In this document: in pieces, positions 1-5,803 of the stretch
Numbering within the stretch: the stretch's first letter is position 1
How the letters are laid out: each line of letters opens with the position of its first letter
Assembly: GCA_030620925.1 (NCBI GenBank)
Contig: JAUXIQ010000123.1
Span: 1-6,353 of the forward strand
Origin: Nitrospinota bacterium
GTDB lineage: Bacteria > JAUXIQ01
Length of the DNA: 6,353 bases
Reading direction: 5' to 3'
Program-made: the position numbers and the translations under genes
The notes under the pieces: model-generated
Database searches by the model: none
Seen by the model: only the letters and a program-made list of their open reading frames with translations
Told to the model about the DNA's origin: nothing

Positions 1-557
1 CAGACATGGGCATGGTAGCAGCCGGGAGGAAGCAGGGGGTATCGGCAACCGCATACCTTTTCGAGTCCTTGATAGACCCCGGGGCACACATTGTAGAGGG
101 CTACGGAAACATAATGCCCCCGGTTCACAAAGCGCCTATTTCCCTGAACGAATCGGAACTGATGACCATGGTGGCGTTTCTGCAGAGCCTGGGGGGAACG
201 GTTACAGTGACCCGCGAGGATATCCCCCCTGAGGTGAGGAAGGCCGGGGCGGGTTCAGTTGCCTCTGGCGTGGGAGTTGGTGCGGTTCCGGGGGTAGCCG
301 AGAAGGGGGAAGAACTGTTTCGCAAGCACTGCACGGTCTGCCATATAGTTAAGGGCGTGGGAGGGGCTCTGGGTCCCGACCTTAGTTCTATAGGAGCCCG
401 GAAGGAAGAAGGATTCATCGGAGAGTCCATACTCATCCCGGGAGCGGTGATTGCCGAGGGTTACCCTCCGGTAATGCCGCCTAATTTCTCTGAGCAGCTC
501 ACAGTTAAGGGGTTCAGCGACCTTATGGCATATATAATGAGCCTTAAAGGAGAATAG
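1..557 (+). CDS. Multiheme c-type cytochrome, 5' end missing
   Basis: This is the C-terminal part of an exported electron-transfer cytochrome c; the reading frame is open from base 3 at the window edge, so the true start and signal peptide lie upstream. Numbering from the ATG at base 6, a heme c attachment site CTVCH is at residues 109-113, with a likely axial Met in VMPP (M157). The first 65 residues look like the tail of an earlier heme domain: the segment around PGAHIVEGYGNIMPP repeats as PGAVIAEGYPPVMPP near residues 146-159, each followed by a helix ending in SLGG or SLKGE. The CxxCH of the first domain is therefore expected just upstream, making the protein at least diheme. A Gly/Ala/Val-rich linker (about residues 80-97) joins the domains. 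The stop lies 4 bases before the next cytochrome gene, so the two are almost certainly co-transcribed. The family is clear; the exact complex is not. Confidence 0.88.
   Translation, partial: DMGMVAAGRKQGVSATAYLFESLIDPGAHIVEGYGNIMPPVHKAPISLNESELMTMVAFLQSLGGTVTVTREDIPPEVRKAGAGSVASGVGVGAVPGVAEKGEELFRKHCTVCHIVKGVGGALGPDLSSIGARKEEGFIGESILIPGAVIAEGYPPVMPPNFSEQLTVKGFSDLMAYIMSLKGE
548..552 (+). promoter_or_regulatory. Ribosome binding site for the TTG-start cytochrome gene
   Basis: AGGAG lies inside the last codons of the preceding cytochrome gene and 9 bases before the TTG at 562. No ATG or GTG in this frame has comparable placement, and starting at TTG keeps the whole first hydrophobic helix. This supports TTG as the true start and suggests translational coupling. 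Confidence 0.6.
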
Positions 558-561
558 GATA

Positions 562-1296
562 TTGCGGTCGAAGTTCGTTCAGGTAGTATTGATAGCAGTG
601 GTTATTTTCCTGTTTCTGAAACTGGGTATCAGGCCGCCTATACCCGGCAGCCTCATTACCCTCTTCATGGCCATAACCGCTTTAACCCTTTTTATCTATG
701 TTTCGTCCGACGAGGAATCATGGCAGGATTTCATCAGGCCCATACTGGCGACACTGGTTGAGGAGAAAAGGGCGAGGCTGAGGCTGATCGTATTCATAGT
801 TTTCCCCCTCCTGGTGGGTTGGGGGACTTTGAAGGTAATGATGCCCGGCGTGGATCCCCCTGCCGAGCTGCGTGTCATACACCCTGCACCTCCCTCTAAC
901 ATACAGTTTCGGGGGAAGAATATAAAAATTGAGGGGCTGGTAAATCCCTTGCGAGAGAACGGTGAAGAAGCATCGGGTTATATAAAAGAAGGTATGGAGA
1001 TTTATTTTAAGAACTGTTTTTTCTGTCATGGCGACGCTTTGGACGGGAATGGACATTTTACCCTGGCGTTAAACCCGCCTCCCGCTGATTTTACCGACAC
1101 TGGAACCATCGCCCAATTGCAGGAATCGTATCTTTTCTGGAGGATCGCCAAAGGGGGAATCGGACTTCCCCGGCAATCAAAGCCCTGGAATTCCGCCATG
1201 CCCGCCTGGGAAGAGAACCTTACAGAGGATGCAATTTGGAAGACAATCATGTACCTATACCATGCAGCGGGAGTCTCACCACGCACCTGGGAATAA
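562..1296 (+). CDS. Membrane-anchored monoheme cytochrome c (three helices plus cytochrome c domain)
   Basis: Predicted inner-membrane electron-transfer subunit of 244 residues. Three hydrophobic segments are visible at about residues 6-23, 28-48 and 73-94, separated by a charged loop (about 49-72). A Pro-rich stretch containing IHPAPPSNI leads into a cytochrome c domain with heme site CFFCH at 152-156, followed by GDALDGNG and a likely axial Met in AMPAW (M213). The heme domain should face outside the cytoplasm. The layout recalls subunit-IV/cytochrome c fusions of some bc complexes, but I do not see the PEWY quinol-site motif, so a quinone-reactive role is unsupported. The TTG start is backed by AGGAG 9 bases upstream. 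The gene sits 4 bases after one cytochrome gene and 5 bases before another, so it is probably a subunit of the same complex. The cytochrome assignment is firm; the complex is inferred. Confidence 0.87.
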   Translation: MRSKFVQVVLIAVVIFLFLKLGIRPPIPGSLITLFMAITALTLFIYVSSDEESWQDFIRPILATLVEEKRARLRLIVFIVFPLLVGWGTLKVMMPGVDPPAELRVIHPAPPSNIQFRGKNIKIEGLVNPLRENGEEASGYIKEGMEIYFKNCFFCHGDALDGNGHFTLALNPPPADFTDTGTIAQLQESYLFWRIAKGGIGLPRQSKPWNSAMPAWEENLTEDAIWKTIMYLYHAAGVSPRTWE

Positions 1297-1301
1297 CATG
1301 A

Positions 1302-2840
1302 ATGGACGGCGAAACAGCTATGTACAAAATAAAAGATATTATGAAAACCTCTATTTCGGTACTTATGCTTAGCGGCCTTCTTGTAGCCGGAAGCCTGGCT
1401 GATGCTCAGACTGAAAAGGCCCCTGCACTCTCACAGGAAGCCGAGGCGGGGCGTTCCTTATATAACGACTGGTGCGCCGGCTGCCACGGTGCAGATGGTC
1501 TGGGGGACGGACCGGCGGCGGATTACCTCGATCCCCGGCCGCGGAATTTCGTAGACGGCGCTTTCAAGATAAGAAACACTGTTAGCGGCGAGCTGCCCAC
1601 CGATGAGGACATCTTTAAGATGATCGACGTGGGGATGCCCGGCTCCTCTATGCCCGGGTGGAAGAAACAATTTTCCGAAAAGCAGATACACCAACTCGTG
1701 GCATACATTAAAACCCTCATAGACATGGAATTCTTCGGAGAAGAAATACCTGAAAAAATAACTGTCGGTGAACCCCTGCCTTCGTCAGCTGAAAGCCTGG
1801 CAAAGGGGAAGGAGCTCTATCGAAAGCTCAAATGCTGGGAGTGCCATGGAGAGGAAGGACGGGGGGACGGCCCCTCCGCGCCCACTCTGAAAGACGACTG
1901 GGGCAACCCCATCATATCCGCTGACATAACCAAAGGCTGGACCTTCAGAGGAGGCAGCCATACTTTCGATATTTATCGTACTTTTACCACAGGTCTCGAC
2001 GGAACCCCCATGCCCTCATACATAGACACTATCGGCGATGAAGACAGATGGCATCTTTCAAACTACGTTAAATCCCTGTCCCCTCTGGAGATGCCGCCGG
2101 TGAAGACGGTGCTCACCTCCAGGAGGATCAAGGGCGAGATACCCGGTAACCCCGACGACCCGATCTGGCGGCAAGGAGAAGATTATTTTTTCCCGTTAGC
2201 AGGCCAGATAGTTTTTGAGCCCAAATTATACACCCCCTCTATAGATTCCATACTGATCAAGTCTGTGTACAATGACAAGGAAGTAGCCTTCCTCATAACA
2301 TGGAACGACAGAACCCGGAACGCCCCTGAGAAAGGAAAAGATGAGCTTCCCGACTCTATGGCCGTTCAATTTCCGGTTGAACTGAAGGATGAGAGGCCTC
2401 ATTTCGTCCTGGGGGATGCGGGCAACCCCGTCAATCTCTGGAAGTGGAAGGCTGGAGGTGATACATTGGAGGAAGCCAATGCCAGGGGAGTAGGAAAGTA
2501 TTTTCCCCAGGGGCCCGAAAGTCAGGGCTTGAAGGGGGATGCTGCGTATATGCACGGGCGGTGGAAGCTGATCGTGAAAAGGTCCCTGACTACCGAAGAA
2601 GAAAACAATGACATTCAGTTTGTCCCCGGGGAATTCATCCCTATTTCCTTTCTGGCCTGGGACGGGTCCAATAATGAAGCAGGGGGTAAAATGTCCCTCT
2701 CCAGTTGGTACTATCTGGTGTTAGAGAAACCCGTTACCGCCAGGGCGTTCATTTTCACTCCCCTGGCAATATTGGGTGCAGTGGGCCTGGAGTTTCTGGC
2801 TATGCGCAGGGCACGGAGGGGCGCTCGCAGCCGAAATTAA
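1302..2840 (+). CDS. Diheme cytochrome c fused to ethylbenzene-dehydrogenase-type heme b domain, C-terminally anchored
   Basis: Predicted exported, membrane-anchored electron-transfer protein of 512 residues. A signal peptide (hydrophobic core about 18-32, likely cleavage after ADA at 35) precedes two cytochrome c domains with CAGCH at 58-62 and CWECH at 178-182. Likely axial Met residues lie in SSMPGW and GTPMPSY. From about residue 275 to 478 the sequence matches the EB_dh heme-binding fold, seen as the gamma subunit of type II DMSO-reductase-family enzymes (ethylbenzene dehydrogenase, nitrite oxidoreductase). Hallmarks are DSMAVQFP (M353), GNPVNLWKWK (W380) and HGRWKLIVKR (about 418-427); a Met and a Lys are the heme b ligands in EbdC, so M353 and a Lys near 422-426 are candidates. 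A helix at about 480-498 followed by a strongly basic tail anchors the C-terminus, basic end in the cytoplasm. No molybdopterin subunit is in the window. The 1302 ATG has GGGA 9 bases upstream; ATGs at 1320 and 1341 are also possible and would keep the signal peptide. Confidence 0.87.
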   Translation: MDGETAMYKIKDIMKTSISVLMLSGLLVAGSLADAQTEKAPALSQEAEAGRSLYNDWCAGCHGADGLGDGPAADYLDPRPRNFVDGAFKIRNTVSGELPTDEDIFKMIDVGMPGSSMPGWKKQFSEKQIHQLVAYIKTLIDMEFFGEEIPEKITVGEPLPSSAESLAKGKELYRKLKCWECHGEEGRGDGPSAPTLKDDWGNPIISADITKGWTFRGGSHTFDIYRTFTTGLDGTPMPSYIDTIGDEDRWHLSNYVKSLSPLEMPPVKTVLTSRRIKGEIPGNPDDPIWRQGEDYFFPLAGQIVFEPKLYTPSIDSILIKSVYNDKEVAFLITWNDRTRNAPEKGKDELPDSMAVQFPVELKDERPHFVLGDAGNPVNLWKWKAGGDTLEEANARGVGKYFPQGPESQGLKGDAAYMHGRWKLIVKRSLTTEEENNDIQFVPGEFIPISFLAWDGSNNEAGGKMSLSSWYYLVLEKPVTARAFIFTPLAILGAVGLEFLAMRRARRGARSRN

Positions 2841-2855
2841 TTATGGAAACCAAAA

Positions 2856-2862
2856 GAGAGGG
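2856..2862 (+). promoter_or_regulatory. Ribosome binding site setting the universal stress protein start
   Basis: GAGAGGG lies 7 bases before the ATG at 2870. It favours this start over the longer in-frame ATGs at 2705 (inside the cytochrome gene) and 2843, and it places VLVPID directly after the N-terminus as in other UspA-family proteins. Confidence 0.6.
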
Positions 2863-2869
2863 CAGTCTA

Positions 2870-3859
2870 ATGTACAGTAATGTTCTCGTTCCCATCGATA
2901 ATTCAGTTCCCTCACGGGATACGATTTCCGCCGCAGCCTGGTTGGGGAGAGGGTTCGGGGCGTCCATGACATGTCTCCATGTCTACGCCGCTAAGCTTCA
3001 TGAGAGGTCTTTTGTGAAGCTGGAGCCTTTCCTGCCTCATGAATATCGGGACCTAGGCCAGATGGCGGCGCAAAGGGAATTCCACGGAGCCCTGATTGAA
3101 AAGGGCCTTCGTTCCATATCCGAATCTTATGTGCAAAAAGCGACAGAGACGCTCAAATCGGCGGGGCTCCAATGCGTATATAAATCCATAGAGGGGAAAA
3201 ACTTTCAGGTGATAGTGGAAGAGGCCGCAAATGACCCATACAATCTTATCATCATGGGAGCACACGGATGGGGAAAGGAAAGAAATTCGATATTGGGCAG
3301 TGTGTGTCACAGGGTGGTGAGGACCGTCAATAAAGATACATTGATTATAAAAAACGCTGCTGTCCTTAACAACGAGGGTGAGATAATGGTGGCCCTGGAC
3401 GGAAGCCTTGACTCCTTTACTGCGCTGAATAAAGCCCTGGAGCTGGCGCTGGCTCTGGATATGAAGGTCAGCGCCGTTACTGTTTACGATCCCCAATTCC
3501 ACTACAGGGTGTTTAAAAGCTTGATGGAAGTTCTTTCCAAGGAAGCTCAAAGCATATTCCCCCTGGAACACCAGGAACGACTGCATACCGCGGTCATTGA
3601 CAAGGGCCTCAAGAACGTGGCCCAGGGCTATCTGGAGCATGCCAAAAAGGTTGGAGCCGAGCGTGGACTGCAAGTGGATACCCACCTTCTGGAGGGAAAG
3701 CCCTTCAGTGCCATACTTGACCTCCTGGAAGAGCGACGGCCCTCATTATTGGTCACCGGGAAGCATGGAAGCCATCATAGTGAGCTAAGCACTATCGGTA
3801 GCAACACGGAAAACCTGCTGTTGCTCTCCAGCGTTAACCAGCTGGTGGCAGGCAATTAG
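2870..3859 (+). CDS. Tandem-domain universal stress protein (UspA family)
   Basis: Cytoplasmic protein of 329 residues built from two UspA domains, about 1-161 and 170-329. Each opens with a characteristic strand, NVLVPIDNS near residues 4-12 and IMVALDGS at 172-179. Each ends with the ATP-binding motif G-2x-G-9x-G-S/T: G130, G133, G143-S144 in the first half and G297, G300, G310-S311 in the second. Both halves therefore look able to bind ATP, unlike many tandem Usps where one site has decayed. Family members bind ATP or AMP and modulate stress survival or partner proteins; the partner here is unknown. The start at 2870 is chosen because of the ribosome binding site and because the N-terminus then begins as in the family. 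The gene lies 29 bases after the cytochrome cluster and may share its transcript, which would link it to respiratory state; that link is inference. Confidence 0.9.
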   Translation: MYSNVLVPIDNSVPSRDTISAAAWLGRGFGASMTCLHVYAAKLHERSFVKLEPFLPHEYRDLGQMAAQREFHGALIEKGLRSISESYVQKATETLKSAGLQCVYKSIEGKNFQVIVEEAANDPYNLIIMGAHGWGKERNSILGSVCHRVVRTVNKDTLIIKNAAVLNNEGEIMVALDGSLDSFTALNKALELALALDMKVSAVTVYDPQFHYRVFKSLMEVLSKEAQSIFPLEHQERLHTAVIDKGLKNVAQGYLEHAKKVGAERGLQVDTHLLEGKPFSAILDLLEERRPSLLVTGKHGSHHSELSTIGSNTENLLLLSSVNQLVAGN

Positions 3860-3986
3860 CTCCGGGGAAGAACAATTCGTTGGATGTTTTTAGCCCCGCC
3901 CCACTTCTCGGAGTGTTATTTCAGGAGGAGTTTCACAAAAGTTTCCGGTAGGATGATGATCAACCCTTTTTTAAATCTTCCTCAAT

Positions 3987-3993
3987 GGTGAGG
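3987..3993 (+). promoter_or_regulatory. Ribosome binding site setting the radical SAM gene start
   Basis: GGTGAGG lies 9 bases before the ATG at 4003. An in-frame ATG at 3985 overlaps this site, so it would have to use a different one, and none is evident at suitable spacing. The 4003 start gives the N-terminus MDYVPFIVSWN, typical of this radical SAM group. Confidence 0.55.
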
Positions 3994-4002
3994 TATGTGA
4001 CA

Positions 4003-5217
4003 ATGGATTACGTTCCTTTTATAGTTTCCTGGAACAGCACAAAAAGATGCAACCTCAAGTGCGCTCACTGTTATCTGGACGCCAGGGAACTAGAGTTCGG
4101 CGGGGAGGACGAGCTGACCACCGATGAAGGTATTCAGCTGATAGACTCCATCGCTTCCCTTAACCCCAAGGCCTTCCTCATCCTCACCGGCGGCGAACCA
4201 CTATTGAGGGAGGACGTCTTTGAGTTGGCGTCTCACGCTTCTTCCAGGGGGTTAATGGTTCTGTTGGGGACCAACGGCACCCTGCTCGATGAGGCGATGG
4301 TGAAAAAGATCAAAGGGTGCGGGATAAGGGGACTGGGGATGAGCCTCGATTCCATGGACCCTGAAGTCCACGATTCTTTTAGAGGCATGGCAGGAAGCTG
4401 GTCGAATACGGTGGAAGGGATGAATAGATGCAGGAGCGCGGGTCTCGACTTCCAGGTACAAACCACGGCAACCCGTGGGAACATTAGCGAGATCGCTTCC
4501 ATCATAGACTATTCCCGCGAGATGGGCGCCAGGGTGTTCAACTTGTTCTTCCTGGTGTGCACCGGAAGAGGTCAAGACCTGACTGACCTTACACCCCAGG
4601 AATACGAGGAAGCCCTCTCTCTGCTCCTTGAGGAACATTCAAAGGGCGGTGATATGATGGTAAGGGCGCGTTGCGCGCCGCACTTCAAAAGGGTTGCAAG
4701 ACAGAAAAACCCGGACGATTTCTTCGCCGGAGCAGAGATGAGCGGGTGTCTTGCAGCCAAGAACTACTTTCGGGTGACGCCGAACGGAGATGTAACCCCA
4801 TGCCCCTACATGCCCCTTTCAGCCGGAAACTTGAGAGAGAAGGGTCTCGAGAGCATCTGGCATGATTCGGAGCTGTTTCATAACCTGAGGAGCTCTTCGT
4901 TAAAAGGTAAATGTGGCCGTTGTGAGTTCAATGAGATTTGTGGTGGTTGCAGGGCCAGGGCTCTGGCCATAAAGGGAGACGCTATGGAAGAAGACCCCTG
5001 GTGCCTGCATCAGCCCTCCGGGAAAAAAGAGATGGATGCTGAAGAGCAAGGCGACCTCCAATGGACTCCGGACGCAGAGAAGCTGATGGACAAAATACCC
5101 TTTTTCATCAGGAACTCTGTCAAGAAGGGAGTAATCGAGTACGCAAAGAAAGAAGGGCTCTCCCTTATCACACCCGAAATCCTCAGCAAGTTAAAAAGAA
5201 AGGTCAGGCCTCATTAG
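4003..5217 (+). CDS. Radical SAM/SPASM protein with C-terminal PCP_red-like domain, heme-biosynthesis type
   Basis: Predicted cytoplasmic radical SAM enzyme of 404 residues. The cluster motif CNLKCAHC (C16, C20, C23) binds the SAM-cleaving 4Fe-4S cluster, and TGGEP (G63-P66) is the SAM-contact motif. RCAPH at 223-227 is a further Cys-containing motif. A SPASM region follows with seven Cys: C249, C267 (in GDVTPC), C304, C307, C313, C316 and C334, enough for auxiliary iron-sulfur clusters. Residues about 354-401, starting WTPDAEKLMDKIPFF, resemble the PCP_red domain found at the C-terminus of the protochlorophyllide reductase B subunit. The core resembles AhbC, AhbD and NirJ, which modify siroheme-derived tetrapyrroles to heme b or heme d1, so a heme-related substrate is likely and fits the neighbouring cytochromes. 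Peptide-modifying SPASM enzymes are the main alternative. A 143-base gap precedes it, so it may have its own promoter, though I find no convincing one. Family certain, substrate not. Confidence 0.85.
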   Translation: MDYVPFIVSWNSTKRCNLKCAHCYLDARELEFGGEDELTTDEGIQLIDSIASLNPKAFLILTGGEPLLREDVFELASHASSRGLMVLLGTNGTLLDEAMVKKIKGCGIRGLGMSLDSMDPEVHDSFRGMAGSWSNTVEGMNRCRSAGLDFQVQTTATRGNISEIASIIDYSREMGARVFNLFFLVCTGRGQDLTDLTPQEYEEALSLLLEEHSKGGDMMVRARCAPHFKRVARQKNPDDFFAGAEMSGCLAAKNYFRVTPNGDVTPCPYMPLSAGNLREKGLESIWHDSELFHNLRSSSLKGKCGRCEFNEICGGCRARALAIKGDAMEEDPWCLHQPSGKKEMDAEEQGDLQWTPDAEKLMDKIPFFIRNSVKKGVIEYAKKEGLSLITPEILSKLKRKVRPH

Positions 5218-5246
5218 CTGTCAATTTTAAAAGCTTTCCTTGACAG
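5218..5246 (+). repeat. Inverted repeat overlapping a ribosome binding site
   Basis: CTGTCAA (5218-5224) and TTGACAG (5240-5246) are a perfect 7-base inverted repeat around a 15-base loop that itself contains the palindrome AAAGCTTT (5230-5237). The left arm begins right after the radical SAM stop codon. The right arm overlaps AGGA (5245-5248), the likely ribosome binding site of the next gene. There is no U-tract after it, so it is not a standard terminator. It could be an RNA hairpin limiting translation of the downstream gene, or a protein-binding operator. Confidence 0.4.
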
Positions 5247-5255
5247 GAATCTGCA

Positions 5256-5663
5256 GTGGATACGGAATTAACCACTCGAAATGATACGTTAAAGGGCAGG
5301 CCCCCGGAGGCAATCTTAATCTGTCTCTATTTTTTCCTCGGTGCTTTCCTTCAACTTTACGCTTACCTTAAAGGTGCAGAAATCCTTAATTACGGCACAC
5401 CCTCCATTCGGAACTTTATAATCTACTGCGGCTTTTCACCGATGGTGGGCTATTTCCTGTGGATCAAAAACAGAAGGGCGAGATTCGCGGCCTACATATT
5501 CTTGACTATGGAGATCGTGAGGTCGATTCGTGGAGGCGACCCTTTACCCCTTTCCATTGCTGCCTTGGCCATTTTGACCCTTCAAACGGCCAGGATGAGG
5601 AAAGTCTACCCTTCTTTGCTAAAAAAGGGGAAGATGAAATCATGCGCCGAAGACAATAGTTAA
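5256..5663 (+). CDS. Small integral membrane protein, unrecognised
   Basis: I do not recognise this 135-residue protein. It has four hydrophobic stretches at about residues 18-38, 53-70, 76-90 and 97-113, with a basic cluster KNRRARF at 71-77 between the second and third, and a basic C-terminal tail (ARMRKVYPSLLKKGKMK). By the positive-inside rule both the 71-77 loop and the tail would be cytoplasmic, which would place both ends in the cytoplasm. No CxxCH or other cofactor motif is visible; the two Cys other than the tail one lie inside helices 1 and 2. The start is GTG with AGGA 7 bases upstream, inside an inverted repeat. It follows the radical SAM gene by 38 bases, so co-transcription is likely, but no role can be assigned. 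Being hydrophobic and well formed, it is more likely a real gene than a chance frame. Confidence 0.65.
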   Translation: MDTELTTRNDTLKGRPPEAILICLYFFLGAFLQLYAYLKGAEILNYGTPSIRNFIIYCGFSPMVGYFLWIKNRRARFAAYIFLTMEIVRSIRGGDPLPLSIAALAILTLQTARMRKVYPSLLKKGKMKSCAEDNS

Positions 5664-5704
5664 CGCGAGCCCTGGCAGCGCATTACCATAGGGCTGCAGT
5701 GAAG

Positions 5705-5803
5705 ATGGGCATGCTACCACAAAAACAGGTAAACCTCTTCTCCACAGGGAAACGAGCAGTTAAGTTTTTCAGTACAAAAAATGGGAGGAAATACTGGAAA
5801 TGA
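5705..5803 (+). CDS. Possible small basic ORF ahead of the cupredoxin gene
   Basis: A 32-codon frame from the ATG at 5705 begins MGMLPQKQVNLF and ends RKYWK, with its TGA overlapping the cupredoxin ATG as ATGA. The product would be strongly basic. The ribosome binding site is weak (GTGAAG adjoining the ATG), and frames of this length arise by chance fairly often. The ATGA overlap, which commonly marks translational coupling, is the main reason to list it. Confidence 0.15.
   Translation: MGMLPQKQVNLFSTGKRAVKFFSTKNGRKYWK
5783..5788 (+). promoter_or_regulatory. Ribosome binding site of the cupredoxin gene
   Basis: GGGAGG lies 11 bases before the ATG at 5800, slightly long but the only strong site nearby. 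It supports a start that gives a complete signal peptide. Confidence 0.5.

Noticed and set aside
2705-2869. N-terminal extension of the universal stress protein from an upstream ATG
   Set aside because: It overlaps the end of the EB_dh cytochrome gene, lacks family similarity, and the ribosome binding site favours 2870.
3053-3685. Long reverse-strand open frame (210 codons) opposite the universal stress protein gene
   Set aside because: It lies wholly antisense to a clear two-domain Usp gene with both ATP motifs. Its product has no recognisable domain, so it is a codon-bias shadow.
3863-3898. CGGGG (3863-3867) and CCCCG (3894-3898) as a terminator after the Usp gene
   Set aside because: The stem is only 5 bases with a 26-base loop and no U-tract follows; the T-run lies inside the loop.
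3880-3919. Possible promoter with TTGGAT and TGTTAT
   Set aside because: Both hexamers match poorly and are 28 bases apart, far from the usual 16-18.
4252-4638. Reverse-strand open frame inside the radical SAM gene
   Set aside because: Antisense to a gene with intact cluster, SAM-contact and SPASM motifs; no independent start signal or domain.
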